Shown here: in pieces, positions 24,723 through 35,700 of the stretch
How positions within the stretch are numbered: the first letter of the stretch is position 1
Layout: each line of letters opens with the position of its first letter
Source: Areca catechu
Taxonomy: Eukaryota; Streptophyta; Magnoliopsida; Arecales; Arecaceae
DNA length: 64,000 nt
Assembly: GCA_021397845.1 (NCBI GenBank)
Contig: CM038039.1
Location: 178,224,526-178,288,525, forward strand
Direction of reading: 5' to 3'
Notes under the pieces: model-generated
Told to the model about the DNA's origin: nothing
The model's database searches: none
What the model saw: only the letters and a program-made list of their open reading frames with translations
Program-made: the position numbers and the translations under genes

Positions 24723-25632
24723 TGATAACAAAACCTTTAAGTATAATTCATATAATAAGATCTTAAAAGAATTTTCAACTGATATAAAGCTTATTGCCAT
24801 TTATATTAGAGTAAAAGAAAGGTAGACATTTAAGACTAAATGTGTATCAAAGTTATGAGGAATATAAGAGCTAAAAGTTTTATGAAACAAGATACTTCAA
24901 ATATGAATCGAGGATTAAACATACTTCAAGAAAAGGAAATTCAACATGTAGCATATAGAGAATGTAATTAAAAAAGGAATCTTTGAATAATAGATTGAAG
25001 AGTATAGATACTCCCCCTCAAAAGGTGATTCAGAAAATTGATTTTCAAAGAACTTTCATAATCAAAAAGATGAATTTAAAGATTTTGCAAGATAAATATA
25101 TCAAGGAATTGCTCCCCCTCACTCATTGCTCTTTTCTTTTTTTACTTTTCTTTTTACTCTCATTTTTCTCTAACAATTACAAACTGATTTTCATTTTATT
25201 CTCATACTTATCTCTTTTATCTTCTTCACTCAAACTTATCTCGTACAAAATTATCCCCCCTTTATCTTTTACTCATCTCTCCCCCATTTTATCATCATTA
25301 AAAAGAGAGAGGAAGGAAGGGAATGAAGGATAAATAGTAGAAATAACAAAACATTTCAAAGATGTCAATCATTCATTCACAGAAGATAATTTCCAAAGAA
25401 AAAACATTAAAGTATTTAAAAATATTTCATTCATTGAAGTACATTTCATACATTGATACAAGTAAAGATACATAATAGTAATAGACATAAATGCATACAA
25501 GAGTGCTGAAATATAAACTATCTAAATATAAAGACTGTCCTAAGCAGATTCATCATCATCCGAGGATCCAATCTCAATCGGTCCTGTATTAGTAAAAGCA
25601 TGGGAACGAGGCCACAAGGAACGAAGATGGGT
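24723..25632 (-). other. S1 internal 3' region, non-coding, with extra GGGGGAG motifs
   Basis: AT-rich sequence without a credible ORF. Further purine-tract-like words occur on the minus strand near 25012, 25112, 25255 and 25271. The far end (25540-25632) matches the corresponding part of S2 near 57110-57190. Open frames here, such as 24983-25333, are low-complexity. Confidence 0.6.
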
Positions 25633-26479
25633 TGGTGTGGACACCAGGGACAGAAAATATTGACAGGTTGAATCCACATCCTTGTGGATCACTTGTGAAT
25701 AAAGCCCTAGACCCGACCCCTTTTATCATGTAAATATTTTATTTTAATTTCTATTATTTTGGATTAGTTAGGGTTAGTCCCTTTTACCAACTATAATTAG
25801 GGTTTTGTTATTTAGCCTTTTGGACTAAACCCTTTTTACCATATTGATCAAAACCCCATTTATCGATTGTGTTAAATCCTATTGGGCCAAACCCTATTTA
25901 CCAATCTATTCTTTTAGTTACATGAGGTTAAGCCTTTTGATCAACTGATCAATCAGGCTTTAGTTATTTGGTTTTGGGTCTTGTAAAAATTAGTTATCGA
26001 GTCCTGTATTACAAGGGAGATCCAATTGAAGACCCATATGACTTCATGTGTATCCAATTGAAGGCCCATGTGCTAGCCCAAGACAAGCCATGTACTAGTC
26101 TAAGACAAGCCATGTGCTAGGCCAAGTTAATTGATTTTTGGCACCATCTTTGCAAGATTTTTGGACATCACTACCACGACATCAGGGGAATCAATACATG
26201 TCTTGTTTGAACATGTCATTTTGAATCAAAATACATACCATGTCACTTTATTTTGGACATCACACATGCCATATTTTTTTTGGACACTTAAGAAGTAATT
26301 GGTGCCCACATGAGAAGACTTCACGCCAACTTTTTTTTTAAGATGAGTAACTAAGAAGGTTTCTACCAAATGGGCACCCTTCACTTAAGTTATTTCATGC
26401 TAAATCTCAAGGTTCGGCCAAGCAATTCTTCCCCTCCTTCACACCATCTTCTAAAGAGTTTCAACCAAAATTATGTAAA

Positions 26480-26589
26480 GTGTTGGAGGTCCAAGGATTT
26501 CTACTTTCAGTATTTCAATCAAACAGGTTGCCAAGTGTTGGAGGTCCAAGGGTTTCTACTTCCAGTATTTCAATCAAACAGGTTGCCAA
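26480..26589 (+). repeat. 55-bp tandem duplication in A LTR
   Basis: Two adjacent copies (26480-26534 and 26535-26589) beginning GTGTTGGAGGTCCAAG and ending CAGGTTGCCAA, differing at a few bases. They lie in U3 upstream of the TATA box. Confidence 0.88.
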
Positions 26590-26936
26590 CTGCTTAAATT
26601 CCTAGAACTCAAGAGTTTCATCAAAATTCTTAAGCCTTCTCCAATCTAGACTGAAGAGTCCACTCACTTACAGAATGCTACATTATCCAGACTCCAAAGT
26701 CCAGCAACCAAGGCCATGTGATGAATCATCTTGACCCTACATCAAGCCACATCACCCTATCTCCATTTTGGCACCCACTTTGGATGAGAAGCTCATGGTT
26801 GCCGCCAAATTTTGAAAGGAGTCTAGATTAGCCCAATAAGCATGAGTCCAGGCCACCTAGACCAAAATTCCAGGAGTTGTAATCCAAGAGAGAAGGAGTT
26901 TACAGTTTGAGTCCCTTACACTACTAGTTGTGGGTC

Positions 26937-26944
26937 TATAAATA
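26937..26944 (+). promoter_or_regulatory. TATA box of A LTR
   Basis: TATAAATA followed by CCCATCAACCCCTTGTAATT and then an AATAAAG word at 26985, the likely poly(A) signal. The layout equals that of the G LTR. Confidence 0.65.
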
Positions 26945-27025
26945 CCCATCAACCCCTTGTAATTTTATTATTCATTCATTCATTAATAAAGAAAGCTATT
27001 CTACCAAAATTTCTTCCTTTGCTGT

Positions 27026-27086
27026 GTGCATCGCGGGATGTGAGGCCCTTCCTTTATTTTATGGAACATTGCGGGGTGCGAGGCCC
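27026..27086 (+). other. Doubled U5 motif of A LTR (TCG.GGG.TG.GAGGCCC)
   Basis: Two copies about 41 bp apart, GCGGGATGTGAGGCCC and GCGGGGTGCGAGGCCC, in the transcribed part of the LTR. The same pair with similar spacing occurs in the H LTR (39163-39229) and the E 3' LTR (54990-55050). Confidence 0.6.
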
Positions 27087-27552
27087 TAGTTATCCTACCA
27101 ATCTAGCCGACAAGAATCCCTAACCATCATTCCTAACCCTTCCCTTTCCTTCTTTCCCTATTCTATGTTGATTCCTAATTTAAATTTCCTTTGTTGAGTG
27201 TTTGCAGGTGATCAGGAATCGAAGTCAGGTATTCTTGCCTCGATACCGGCATCGTGCAAAAGATTGGAGCCCAGGAACGATTTGGCATTGGTAAACTTTA
27301 AACCACTTTCCTCTTTAATTTCTGAAGAGTTGATAAGTAGACCCTAGTTTCGGTAGTTTCTTAGCCACCAGATTCTGCTTTCCTAGTTATTTTGTTAGGT
27401 TTACTTGTGCGGGTAGTTACTAAACTAGTTTCCTTTACTGTCTCCTTTGAGTCTCCTTTAAAAATCTAAAAAAAAATATAAAAAATTATTCTCTACTTTC
27501 CTCAGATAATTAGATCATAATTTAGTTTATATTATTTATCCTACATCAGTTT

Positions 27553-27564
27553 TGGTATCAGAGC
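27553..27564 (+). promoter_or_regulatory. A primer-binding site (tRNA-iMet)
   Basis: TGGTATCAGAGC, exact, 4 bp inside the LTR end. Confidence 0.9.
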
Positions 27565-28654
27565 AGGTTAAACTAGGGTTTAATCTCTCTTGTGCTGATT
27601 TAGTTTCTCTTTAAGTATTTAGATCAGGTGCTTCACCATGGCTGTTCGGTCATAGAAAAAAGTAGGGCTGCAAGACTCTCACCTCCCATTCAAATGAAAT
27701 TTTCTATGGCATGTAGGGGTGCTACTGTGAATTGACACTTGAAGAAGAAAATAAAGAGATAGGCATCTTTAAGGTTTATTTTTTACATCATGTTTATCAC
27801 AGTACATAGTCTGTTGTTTTGATTGTTTCTATATGTAGGTGACTCGGAATTCTTATTTTCCTGGATCCATCATAATTGATAATAATTTTAAAAATTTTCT
27901 CATGAATTATTTCGGTCTACACATTTTCTGATCGTCGAAATACTTCCTGAGAACAGATCTGCCCTGAATTTCAACAATTCTAGTTTAGGGTTCTTTTTGC
28001 ATAAATTTTATATATTTTAAATTCTTGCATCTTAGGGAATTTTCTGTAAAATATATATATGCTGAAAAACAAAAGAACAAAATAATTAATTTTATTTTTT
28101 TGTTATTTTAATTATTTTAGTTTGATTGCATATAGGGTTTCATCTTGTGTGTGCATCATCGAGTAACCTAATCTTAAGGGCACTTGGGCATCTCAGATCA
28201 GGGCAAGAGCTCATCACCTATCCTGGGATCATAACAACCTTCTTTGCATCCAAGCTTAACCCTAATTAAAATTCAATTAGACTAAATTACTCTAGTGAGC
28301 TAGGGACACCAACAGGTTGGGTTCCGAGTATTGTGTGTAAGCTAGTGCACCCAATCCTGTGATTATCACTTGAATCTGGTATCTAAGGCTAGAAGTCCGA
28401 GGCAAATTCCCTAAGCGATTTCATGGTTTTTAATTAGGACCCTACGAGAGCATGAGGAGCCTCCCACGACCACACCTCATACCTAGCCAGTGGACAGGGT
28501 AATTATTGAATTGGCTGTAATTTGAGCTGACCCATTTTACTTGAGCTCTAAGTCCAGGAAACCCTAGTCTGAGTTATGTTTTGTGTGATTGCATTGCATG
28601 GCAACTAGGTAAGGCACACTATATTAGCCTACCCAAAATCAACCTAATCCACCA
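27565..28654 (+). other. A leader with conserved leader block
   Basis: The promoter-proximal half is AT-rich. From about 28165 the shared block appears: CTAATCTTAAGGGCAC, TAGGGACACCAACAGGTTGGG, GGTATCTAAGGCTAGAAGTCC, TTAATTAGGACCCTACGAGAG and GGAGCCTCCCACGACC, ending just before the gag ATG. Confidence 0.75.
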
Positions 28655-29860
28655 ATGGATCCTAATATGGAAAATTTTATGAGGACTATAACTGATCAAA
28701 TTAGATAGCTCACTACAAGGTTTGATCATGGGAAGAGAGACTAGGTAACGTTGAAGAATCCCATATGACTAGATCAGATCATAAAACACCTGGACCCCCT
28801 CCCCTAGGTCAAATCACTAAGATGCCTAGACCCATTCCCCCAATTCCATGAGCCCAACTCACTCCCCCAGATCTAAGAGGTCAATATAGAGAACCTGCTA
28901 GAGCCTTACATAGGGAAATTACTCCTGACCCAATTCTTAGGCACCACACTCCTGATGTGAATGACCAGGAAGAAAGGATTCTTAGGAGCATTCGATTAGA
29001 TGCACCCATATTTGAGGGTAGTTTAGATCCTAAGGTCTATACAGATTGGGAGAGTGATATGGACTAGTACTTTGAATTGTACGAATTGTCATAGGAGAGA
29101 AAGTTTAAATTTGCTAAGCTTAGGCTAGGTTGTGCTGAGAAAATATAGAGTGACTGAACTGATAGAGCGGTGACTTACATATAGACACATGGCGAGCAAT
29201 GAAGGTGAAGCTTAGGGAGAAATACCTACCATTCTCATATGAACAAAAATTCTTAGATCAATGGAAAAAATTGACTCAAGGAAATAAATTTGTGGCTGAC
29301 TATATTGCCAAATTTGATGAGTTCATTATGAGGTGTAGTGTAGTCGAATCAAAAGCTATCACCTTGTCAAGGTTTTGAGCCGGTTTACATGAAAATATTC
29401 AGAGGGAGCTATTTTTGAGAGAGGTTAGTGATTTAGATCAGGCTTACCAGATTGCTAGGGATTGTGAATGATTTCAAAGGAGACCTATTACCAATCGACC
29501 TAAACCAAATAGGTTCAATACCTCCGGGAGTAGACCTAAACCTAGCCAATTTCCACCTAGCCGACCCAATCCTGCCTTTCAACCCACCCATAGGGATGAT
29601 AAAGGAAATACACCTATAGTCCAAAGAGATAAGAACCAGAACACAGTATGTTTTAAGTGTTGTAAAATAGGTCATTTTGCTATTGATTGCTCAGTAAGGA
29701 CTTTACATATAGGTGAATGTGAAGAAGAGAATCTGGAAAATATTAAGGAATTTGAAGAGGAAATTTATTTTGCTAAAGAAGAATTAGCATAAGAGTATGA
29801 AGGTGATGATGAGCCAATAGAATTATTTGACCTACAAGGTATAGTTAAGTGTATTCTAGC
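28655..29860 (+). pseudogene. A gag (Retrotrans_gag capsid and zinc knuckle), broken
   Basis: ATG at 28655 (MDPNMENFMRTITDQI). After frameshifts the capsid reads RSIRLDAPIFEGSLDPKVYT, then KFKFAKLRLG and YIAKFDEFIMRCSVVE, the standard chromovirus gag capsid. An intact CCHC knuckle, CFKCCKIGHFAIDC, lies at 29649-29690 after an Arg/Pro/Asn-rich basic linker. Several stops and shifts occur in the N-terminal third. The gag aligns in order with that of E. Confidence 0.85.
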
Positions 29861-30235
29861 TTAAACTAAGAAGAATGAGAACTAGCGTAGGACAAACATT
29901 TTACAAACCTTTATTAAGCTAAGAAATAAAGTGTGCAAGATTATTATAGCTAGTGGAAGTTGTGTGAACGCCATATCTACCAATGCTGTTAAGAGTTTAG
30001 GCTTACCCACAATGCCACTTCCTAGCCCATATAAGGTATCCTGGATTGATGCGACTTCCATTCCTATTAGGTTACAATGCCAGGTCCCAATCCAAATTCA
30101 ATCTTACCAGGATAAAATTTGGTGTGATGTAATTCCAATGGGGGTTAGTAGTATCATACTAGGCAAACTATAGTTATATGATCATGATGCAACCCTCTTT
30201 GGCTGATCCAACTCGTGTGCATTCAAACACCATAA
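29861..30235 (+). pseudogene. A aspartic protease, active site altered
   Basis: Open piece 29931-30173 reads VCKIIIASGSCVNAIS, then LPSPYKVSWIDA, WCDVIPMGVSSIILGK. This is the retropepsin fold of chromoviruses, but the catalytic DSGS reads ASGS (Asp to Ala). The final strand motif (usually ILGRPW) reads ILGKL followed by a stop. E carries the intact DSGS version of the same domain. Confidence 0.83.
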
Positions 30236-30826
30236 AGAAAGAATTGTGATCAACTCGACCCCACCTAAAGACAATATTAAAAGAGGGTCTAGTCATTTGA
30301 GAGAGAAAGAACCCGGATTGAACTTAATTAATGCCAAAGAATTAGAACATGAGATCACAGGAGGATCAACAGTCTGGACTCTGACCACTAAGAAAATAGA
30401 TAGAACAGACTCAGAGTTAGTTGACCTTGATGGTATCCTGACTAAAACTGTACTGGAAGGACCATTAAAAAAAGAGAACCATGAAGAACATAACCCTACT
30501 GCTGAGACTTTACCTGAGGAAAAATTAAAAGTGAGGCAAATCATAGAGCCTGGTCCTGAAAATCATGAACCTAAAGTAATCAATGAGGACTTGATTTTTC
30601 GAAACTAGCACCCTCAGGAAGAGTTCACCCCATTAATACCAATTGAGTATCTCTTTCCTGAAATTATTGATTTGTCCTTTTGTCAGGCTGACCCTTTATT
30701 ACCTGTGGACATAATTCAGAGTCCAAACCTTAAGGTCGATCCCTTTAGTCAGGGATTATTCTATGAGCCCTTTTCTTATGTCTTACCCCACCAAGCTAGC
30801 CCCGAATCCACTTCTTATTTCCTACC
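30236..30826 (+). pseudogene. A X region: unknown segment in place of RT, shared with C
   Basis: Open pieces 30246-30608 and 30672-30826. After the protease, A reads ELVDLDGI, ETLPEE, QIIEPGPENHEPKVINEDLI, PIEYLFPEI and ESTSYFLP. C (61193-61620) has the matching order ELVDLDHI, RALPEE, QIIESSPNIQEPEEFIKDLI, PIKDLFPEI and EPTSYFLP. Standard chromoviruses have RT here; no RT motif is seen. I do not recognise the domain. It is cut by a copia LTR at 30827. Confidence 0.7.
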
Positions 30827-31336
30827 TGTTGGGAATTGTGTCCCAAAGCCAATCGCCTGGGTTGTAGGCGGTTGAGCTTAGTATTGTATTCTTTTTATGA
30901 ATTAATAAAATATTATTTATGGTAGCTCATCACATATTATTTTCCTGAAATGAACTTTTTCCATGTGATGAAGTCCTTAGGACTACACTGACTTCGATAC
31001 AGAGAGGATGTATCGAGTGGTCCTTAAACACTGTTCACTACCAAAGGATATATTGTACTGGATGGCAATATATCAAGTATAGGTTGTTGTAGTTCACATC
31101 GTTTGGTTGTCCTCTTGACCAAATAAGTGTGGTGACACTGATGTGATCTACAAGTGGGATATGTGATATCTCATTGAACGTGACTCCATGCAGCCTCTTT
31201 CTGCCAAAGGGATACTCATGATTGGATATGGGTATATGTGTCCCTCTGACCTGAGGTCATCATGGTAGCTTGCAAGCAACTCCCTGTTCTTTGGTGCCAG
31301 ACTACCCGGATTTTTAATCTGGCGGCTCGGAAGAGA
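30827..31336 (+). repeat. Truncated copia LTR (P1-related) inside A
   Basis: Begins TGTTGGGAATTGTG followed by CCAAAGCCAATCGCCTGGG, the same start as the P1 LTR, and stays alignable with it to about 31325 (GACTACCCGGATTTTTAATCTGG). The 3' part of the LTR is missing: the B LTR starts at 31337. The 5 bp outside are CTACC. It interrupts the A reading frame within SYFLP. Confidence 0.78.
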
Positions 31337-33078
31337 TGATGCGATGCGAAAGTAAATTAAGACTAATTCCTTTTATTTTTTTTTTTTTATACTTTCAGAA
31401 GTCGGCTTTGACTCAAATGAAAGTTAAACTAAATTGAAAGAAACTATATAATAATTGAAAGCACAATTCAAAGAAACTAGATTATCAAAGTAGTTCAGAA
31501 GTAAAGGATCGCTGGGGGTTGAGAAACTTCCAGACCTAGGGTTTCACTCTGAACTTTCAACAGGACAGAACTAAAGAGAAGGGAAGGGTTATGTACCAGG
31601 CAGTGATCTTCAAAGAGTTTGGTGGAAGGACTCTCTCGAGCAGATTGTTGGATCTTCGGATTCGGATATCTTCGCAATGGATCCTCCAATACTGGTCCTT
31701 TGGCAGAGTTGGCTTCTCCTGAACTCAGGATCGGGGAAAGAAGAAGAACAAGTTAAGGAACCAGATACTCAAAGAAAGGATTTACCAGATAAGAAGAACT
31801 TGAAAAATTGATGTTGCTGAAATCCTGATTCTCCTGGATGCTGATCTGACTTTCTTTGGGATTTGCTCTATATTCGAAGTAGCCGATCTGGACCTGGATG
31901 CTGGTGGTCGGCCTCTACTTGGAAGAGAGGGGCCGTGAGATGATGAGGTAGATTAGGGTTTGGATGATTGGTGGAATGAAGAAGATGATGGGCGGCTAGG
32001 GTTTGGAATTGAAGAGGCTAACCTAGGGTTTTGGGGCTGGAGATCTCACACCTCCTCAAGGTTCCTAGGGAACCTGGATTTACTTCCTCACGGAGCTCAA
32101 CACCTGAATACAAGTGCGAAAGAGGAAAACACAAAGTTGCTCACACAGAAATTGATTTCATTCATCATTAAATTCAAGAGTTACATATAGTTGAATATAT
32201 AGACATAACAAAGAAATAAAATTTTATATATTTTCCATGTGGGACTAATAGGACTAACCCACACTTTAGGCATCAAATTCTCTTCCCAAGACTCCTTCCA
32301 TGAGTGGGCAGCCCAAAAACTCCAAGAAAACTTGAAAATCAGCTCCAAATGGCAGGTTATGAGGGTGTCTCCTAGTATCTCTCCATGAATCAAGGATTTT
32401 CCCTTCAAGGTTTGGCTCATTTGGACACCTTCTAGTCTTGCTCCACAAGTTTAGGCTTCTTCCTTTCATGGCTTTGGCACTTTTGGAAACTTTTGGGAAC
32501 CTCCTTGAATTCCTCCCCAAGACATGCTCTCTTCCCTTTTATAACTTGGATTTTTATGGAACATTGTGGGGCACCTCCTTGATCCTCTCTTCAAGAAAAA
32601 TTCTTGCCATTCTGGCTTGGGTTTATCTGGAAAGAAATTGGCTCCTCCTTGGATTGAGGTATCTTGATGGATTTCTCTCCCAAGTGGTGCAAGAAAAAAA
32701 AAGGAACTTACTTCTTATGGTGTAGGGACCAAAGACACTGGATGGAGATGTGGCGCCTCCTGGACTCTGGCGTGTGGCTGGGAGTGTGGCGCCCACTTGC
32801 ATGGGCCTAGGAGAAAAAATATGGTACCCTGGACCTTGACTTGACTGAAGAAAAAGTGGCACCAACTTGGAGAAGACCTAGACCACTACTAGGACTTGTA
32901 TTGAGTCAACATGACTCAACAAAATTTAAATTATAGGGAAATACAGACTCAAGACTAAAATTGAGTTGACCAAGTCAACCCTTATTACAAAACCAGAAAA
33001 TCCTAATTCTTCGGACAAGGTCAATCAGAGATTCAGATGGAGCCCTGAAGTCTTCTTCTGAGTCTGGTGCCCGCACCA
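31337..33078 (-). repeat. LTR of family B, minus strand, with non-matching flanks
   Basis: On the minus strand it starts TGGTGCGGGCACCAGACTC at 33078 and ends TCGCATCA at 31337. It matches the plus-strand B solo LTR (41163-42854) along its length. The 5-bp flanks are AGAGA on the left and TATTC on the right, not a duplication. The left neighbour is a copia LTR and the right neighbour is the middle of the A LTR. Confidence 0.83.
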
Positions 33079-33259
33079 TATTCTTTTTGTTACATGAGGT
33101 TAAGCCTTTTGATCAATTGATCTATCGGGCTTTAGTTATTTGGTTTTGAGTCTTGTAAAAATTAGTTATTGAATCCTGTATTAAAGGGGGACCCAATTGA
33201 AGACCCATGTGACTTCATGTGCATCCAATTGAAGACCCATGTGTTATCCCAAGACAAGC
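33079..33259 (+). repeat. A 3' LTR remnant
   Basis: TATTCTTTTTGTTACATGAGG through CCAAGACAAGC aligns with 25908-26095 of the A 5' LTR. The first roughly 275 bp of this LTR and everything after 33259 are missing; G begins at 33260. Confidence 0.8.
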
Positions 33260-34801
33260 TGGTGCGGGCACCAGAATCAGAAACAAATTACTGGGCCCTA
33301 TTTGGTTTACCTAGCCATGTGTCAAAGTTTTGTAATCAACTAGGATTGAGTCCTATAATAAGTTGATGATAGTTGATTTATCTCAACCCTCAACCTAGTC
33401 CAGTACATTGAGTCCTGTATACTAGTATGAGTCTAGTATGAGTTTACTTCTTATACAAGAGAGGCGGCTATGCTATTTTGGAGTTCCACCAAACCTCATT
33501 CTGAGCCAGAAGAAGTTACATCTGCTCAAGGGAGCTCAATCGACACCCTGATGCCCTGATTGTGCCCTGATTTTTCTCGGGTGCCATTTCAGATGCCAGA
33601 TTCCGTCCAGATGCTTCCAGAATATTCCATATGCCAGGAGCCCATGTTTCCCAGGTTATCACAGCACTACAGGCCTCCAAATTCAAGTCCAGGAAGCAAG
33701 CCCAAGCAAGAAGAACCAAGATTCCCTTTTGATACCGGGAATATGCCATCCTAGGGAACCAGGCACCCCAGCTTCCAGGGGGCCAAAGCCCATGCATCCT
33801 AGGCCCATGCCTGACCTCCCCCTTGCTGCCTAAATCCCACACACCCAAAGGAGGGGCGTCCAAAGAGGTTTGACCAAGTCCAAGTTGAAGTGAAGTGGGA
33901 GAAGACCAAGTCTTTTATAACCTAGATGGGATTCCTAATCCTTTTAAACCTTGTAATTCTAACCTAGCTAGGAAAGGACTTGTAGTCTAATTGGGAAGAG
34001 GACTTGTAACCCAAGTGTAACCATGGTTAGTGAGGGCATGGGAACTCTATAAATACCCTACCCCTTCCCCTCTTGTAAGCATCTTTTTCTTATGAATAAA
34101 CCTTGCTAAAATTTTGATTAAGTGCCTTGTGTTTGAGTTTTGGTTCTTCCTTTGAGTGCTCTCCTTGTGTTCCTGGATTGAAACCCTATTAACCTAGCAC
34201 CCTCCTGCATCCCTGGAGATCAGCCATGCCTAAGGAACATAAGCCCTTGCTGCCATCCAAGACTAGGAGCTTTTCCTCCTCGGCTGTGATCTTCTAACCC
34301 TATTCCTGAATCCTTCCAAACCCTAGTTTCTTTCAACTTTTTTTATTTGCTATTTTGATTGACTTCTGATGCTTGCAGGATCCCCCAGGTGCTTCACCTC
34401 CCCTGAGGAGGCCTTCTTTGCCTTCAGGACTGCCCAGATCAGCCTTCAGATTCAAGGGAAATGAGGCTTCTTCTTCCAGGCTCCGATCAGAGTGTGAGTG
34501 AACCCTTCTGCTACTGAATTTTCATCTTTGACTGGTAAGAAACCTTTCCTTCTCTTATTATCTAATTTTTATGAAGATAAACTATCCTAAACCAAGAGTT
34601 TCTCAACTCTCGGGTCCTGGATATTTCATTAGTTTGCATGAGTTTGCCTGCGATCCGATGATTCTTTGCACTGCTAGTTTTTCCGCTAGTTCTTACTTTG
34701 TTTTGGGAATGGAGCCTACAGATAAAATTATAAAAATAACAAAAAAATTTATTTTATTATTTTATATTCATTTTTAGCAGTCTTAGAGTTGTCCCGCATC
34801 A
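33260..34801 (+). repeat. G 5' LTR
   Basis: Starts TGGTGCGGGCACCAGAATC and ends GTTGTCCCGCATCA, about 1.54 kb. A TATA box TATAAATA at 34048 is followed by CCCTACC, CTCTTGTAAGC and GAATAAACC. The open frame 33516-33863 on the other strand has no family features. Confidence 0.85.
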
Positions 34802-34804
34802 TTT

Positions 34805-34816
34805 TGGAATCAGAGT
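34805..34816 (+). promoter_or_regulatory. G primer-binding site, one or two changes
   Basis: TGGAATCAGAGT against the standard TGGTATCAGAGC, 3 bp inside the LTR end. The element-specific position is right; decay explains the mismatches. Confidence 0.7.
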
Positions 34817-35695
34817 GGTTTAGGATAGTTTTAACCTGCTTTGCATTAACAAACCCTAATTTTTGCATCCTGTCCACTGCATTAGGTATCGGTTTTGCAT
34901 CTGATTCTACCATCTACGAATTTTATTTTTCTATGAAATTTGCATGAATTGTTCTCTATCATGTCCTATATTTTATCAAAATTTTTAATTAGTTTTATAG
35001 AAAATCTAAATCATTAAAATTTGGCATATTAAAAACCCTAACAGAATTCTGAATATTTCTATAGAAGTCCAAAAACACTAGGATTTGCATCATCATTTGA
35101 TTTTTTTTCTGCATGAAATTTGGTAGGTGCCATCAACACCAGCCATCCTCTTTTCTAGTATTTTTTAAATTTTTTTTCTACATTACGAAATGTGTCAAAT
35201 ATGCATCATTCGAAACCCTAATTTCTTGAATTTCTGCACTTACCTGACCTAACCTAATCAACTTCCACACACCACAATCCCAAGCCAAACTTTGTTTGAT
35301 AACCCCAGTATACTTAAACCCAACATGACACATCATAAATCATTAAGAAAAAATATTTTATTTTCTTCTATGATTTAGTTTGCATCAGGACCATTGAATA
35401 TTCATCTTGTAATCTAATTTTAAGGGCAATCAATATAACATCAGGAGGTCATAACCTGTCCTAGGCCCAAAACAACCATCCAGCATTTCCACCCAAGCCT
35501 TAACTAAAATTGATTAGACATAATTTGCCCTAGAGGGCTAGGTGACACCAACAGTCGGGTCCGAATTGTGTGGGCCAACTAGTGCATTTAATTCTTTAGC
35601 TATTACTAAAAGCTGGTGTCTAAGGCTGCGGGTCTAGAGTCAAACAACCTAAATGGACTGGTGATTTATAATTAGGACCCTGTGACAAGCAAGGG
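34817..35695 (+). other. G leader; resumes at 37161-37337
   Basis: Closely alignable with the H leader 39638-40530, for example ATCCTGTCCACTGCATTAGG in G against ATTCTGTCCACTGCATTAGG in H. It contains the shared block from 35410 (CTAATTTTAAGGGCA, GGTGACACCAACAGTCGGGT, GGTGTCTAAGGCTGCGGGTC). The block breaks at GGGGAGCC (35700) and continues TCCCACCATCG after the solo LTR, reaching ATAGATTAGGAATC at 37337. Confidence 0.75.
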
Positions 35696-35700
35696 GAGCC

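Larger units (their letters stand above)
23169..25632 (-). mobile_element. SIRE/Maximus-like copia element S1, 3' LTR and 3' untranslated part
   Basis: A minus-strand 3' LTR (23169-24706) with the characteristic polypurine tract AAAAAGGGGGAGAT next to its start, followed by about 0.9 kb of internal 3' sequence, cut by the A LTR at 25633. It inserted into the gag of J. No pol coding is present in the retained piece. Confidence 0.82.
25633..27548 (+). repeat. A 5' LTR
   Basis: Starts TGGTGTGGACACC, ends TTATCCTACATCA, about 1.92 kb, the longest of the group. It holds short direct repeats of CAAGACAAGCCATGT near 26080-26120, a 55-bp tandem duplication, a TATA box at 26937 and the doubled U5 motif at 27026-27086. 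Confidence 0.88.
25633..33259 (+). mobile_element. Ty3/gypsy chromovirus-type element A, broken by nested insertions
   Basis: 5' LTR, primer site, conserved leader, gag with intact zinc knuckle, protease and X region, then a truncated copia LTR (30827-31336), a minus B LTR (31337-33078) and only 181 bp of the A 3' LTR (33079-33259) before G. The 3' remnant aligns with 25908-26095 of the 5' LTR. No RT, RNase H or integrase core lies between protease and the break, although the X region begins there. It inserted in S1; the 5 bp to its left are TGGGT. Confidence 0.82.

Noticed and set aside
24983..25333. 116-codon plus-strand frame with a hydrophobic middle
   Set aside because: Low-complexity T/C-rich sequence antisense to the SIRE 3' region. 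It is not conserved as coding sequence in S2.
32438..32725. Frames of 80-95 codons near 32266-32865 and their mirror at 41394-41904 (158 codons)
   Set aside because: Both places are the same stretch of the B LTR in opposite orientation. The similarity reflects the LTR copy, not a gene.
33516..33863. 115-codon minus-strand frame
   Set aside because: Lies in the U3 of the G LTR with no motif and no counterpart in related LTRs.
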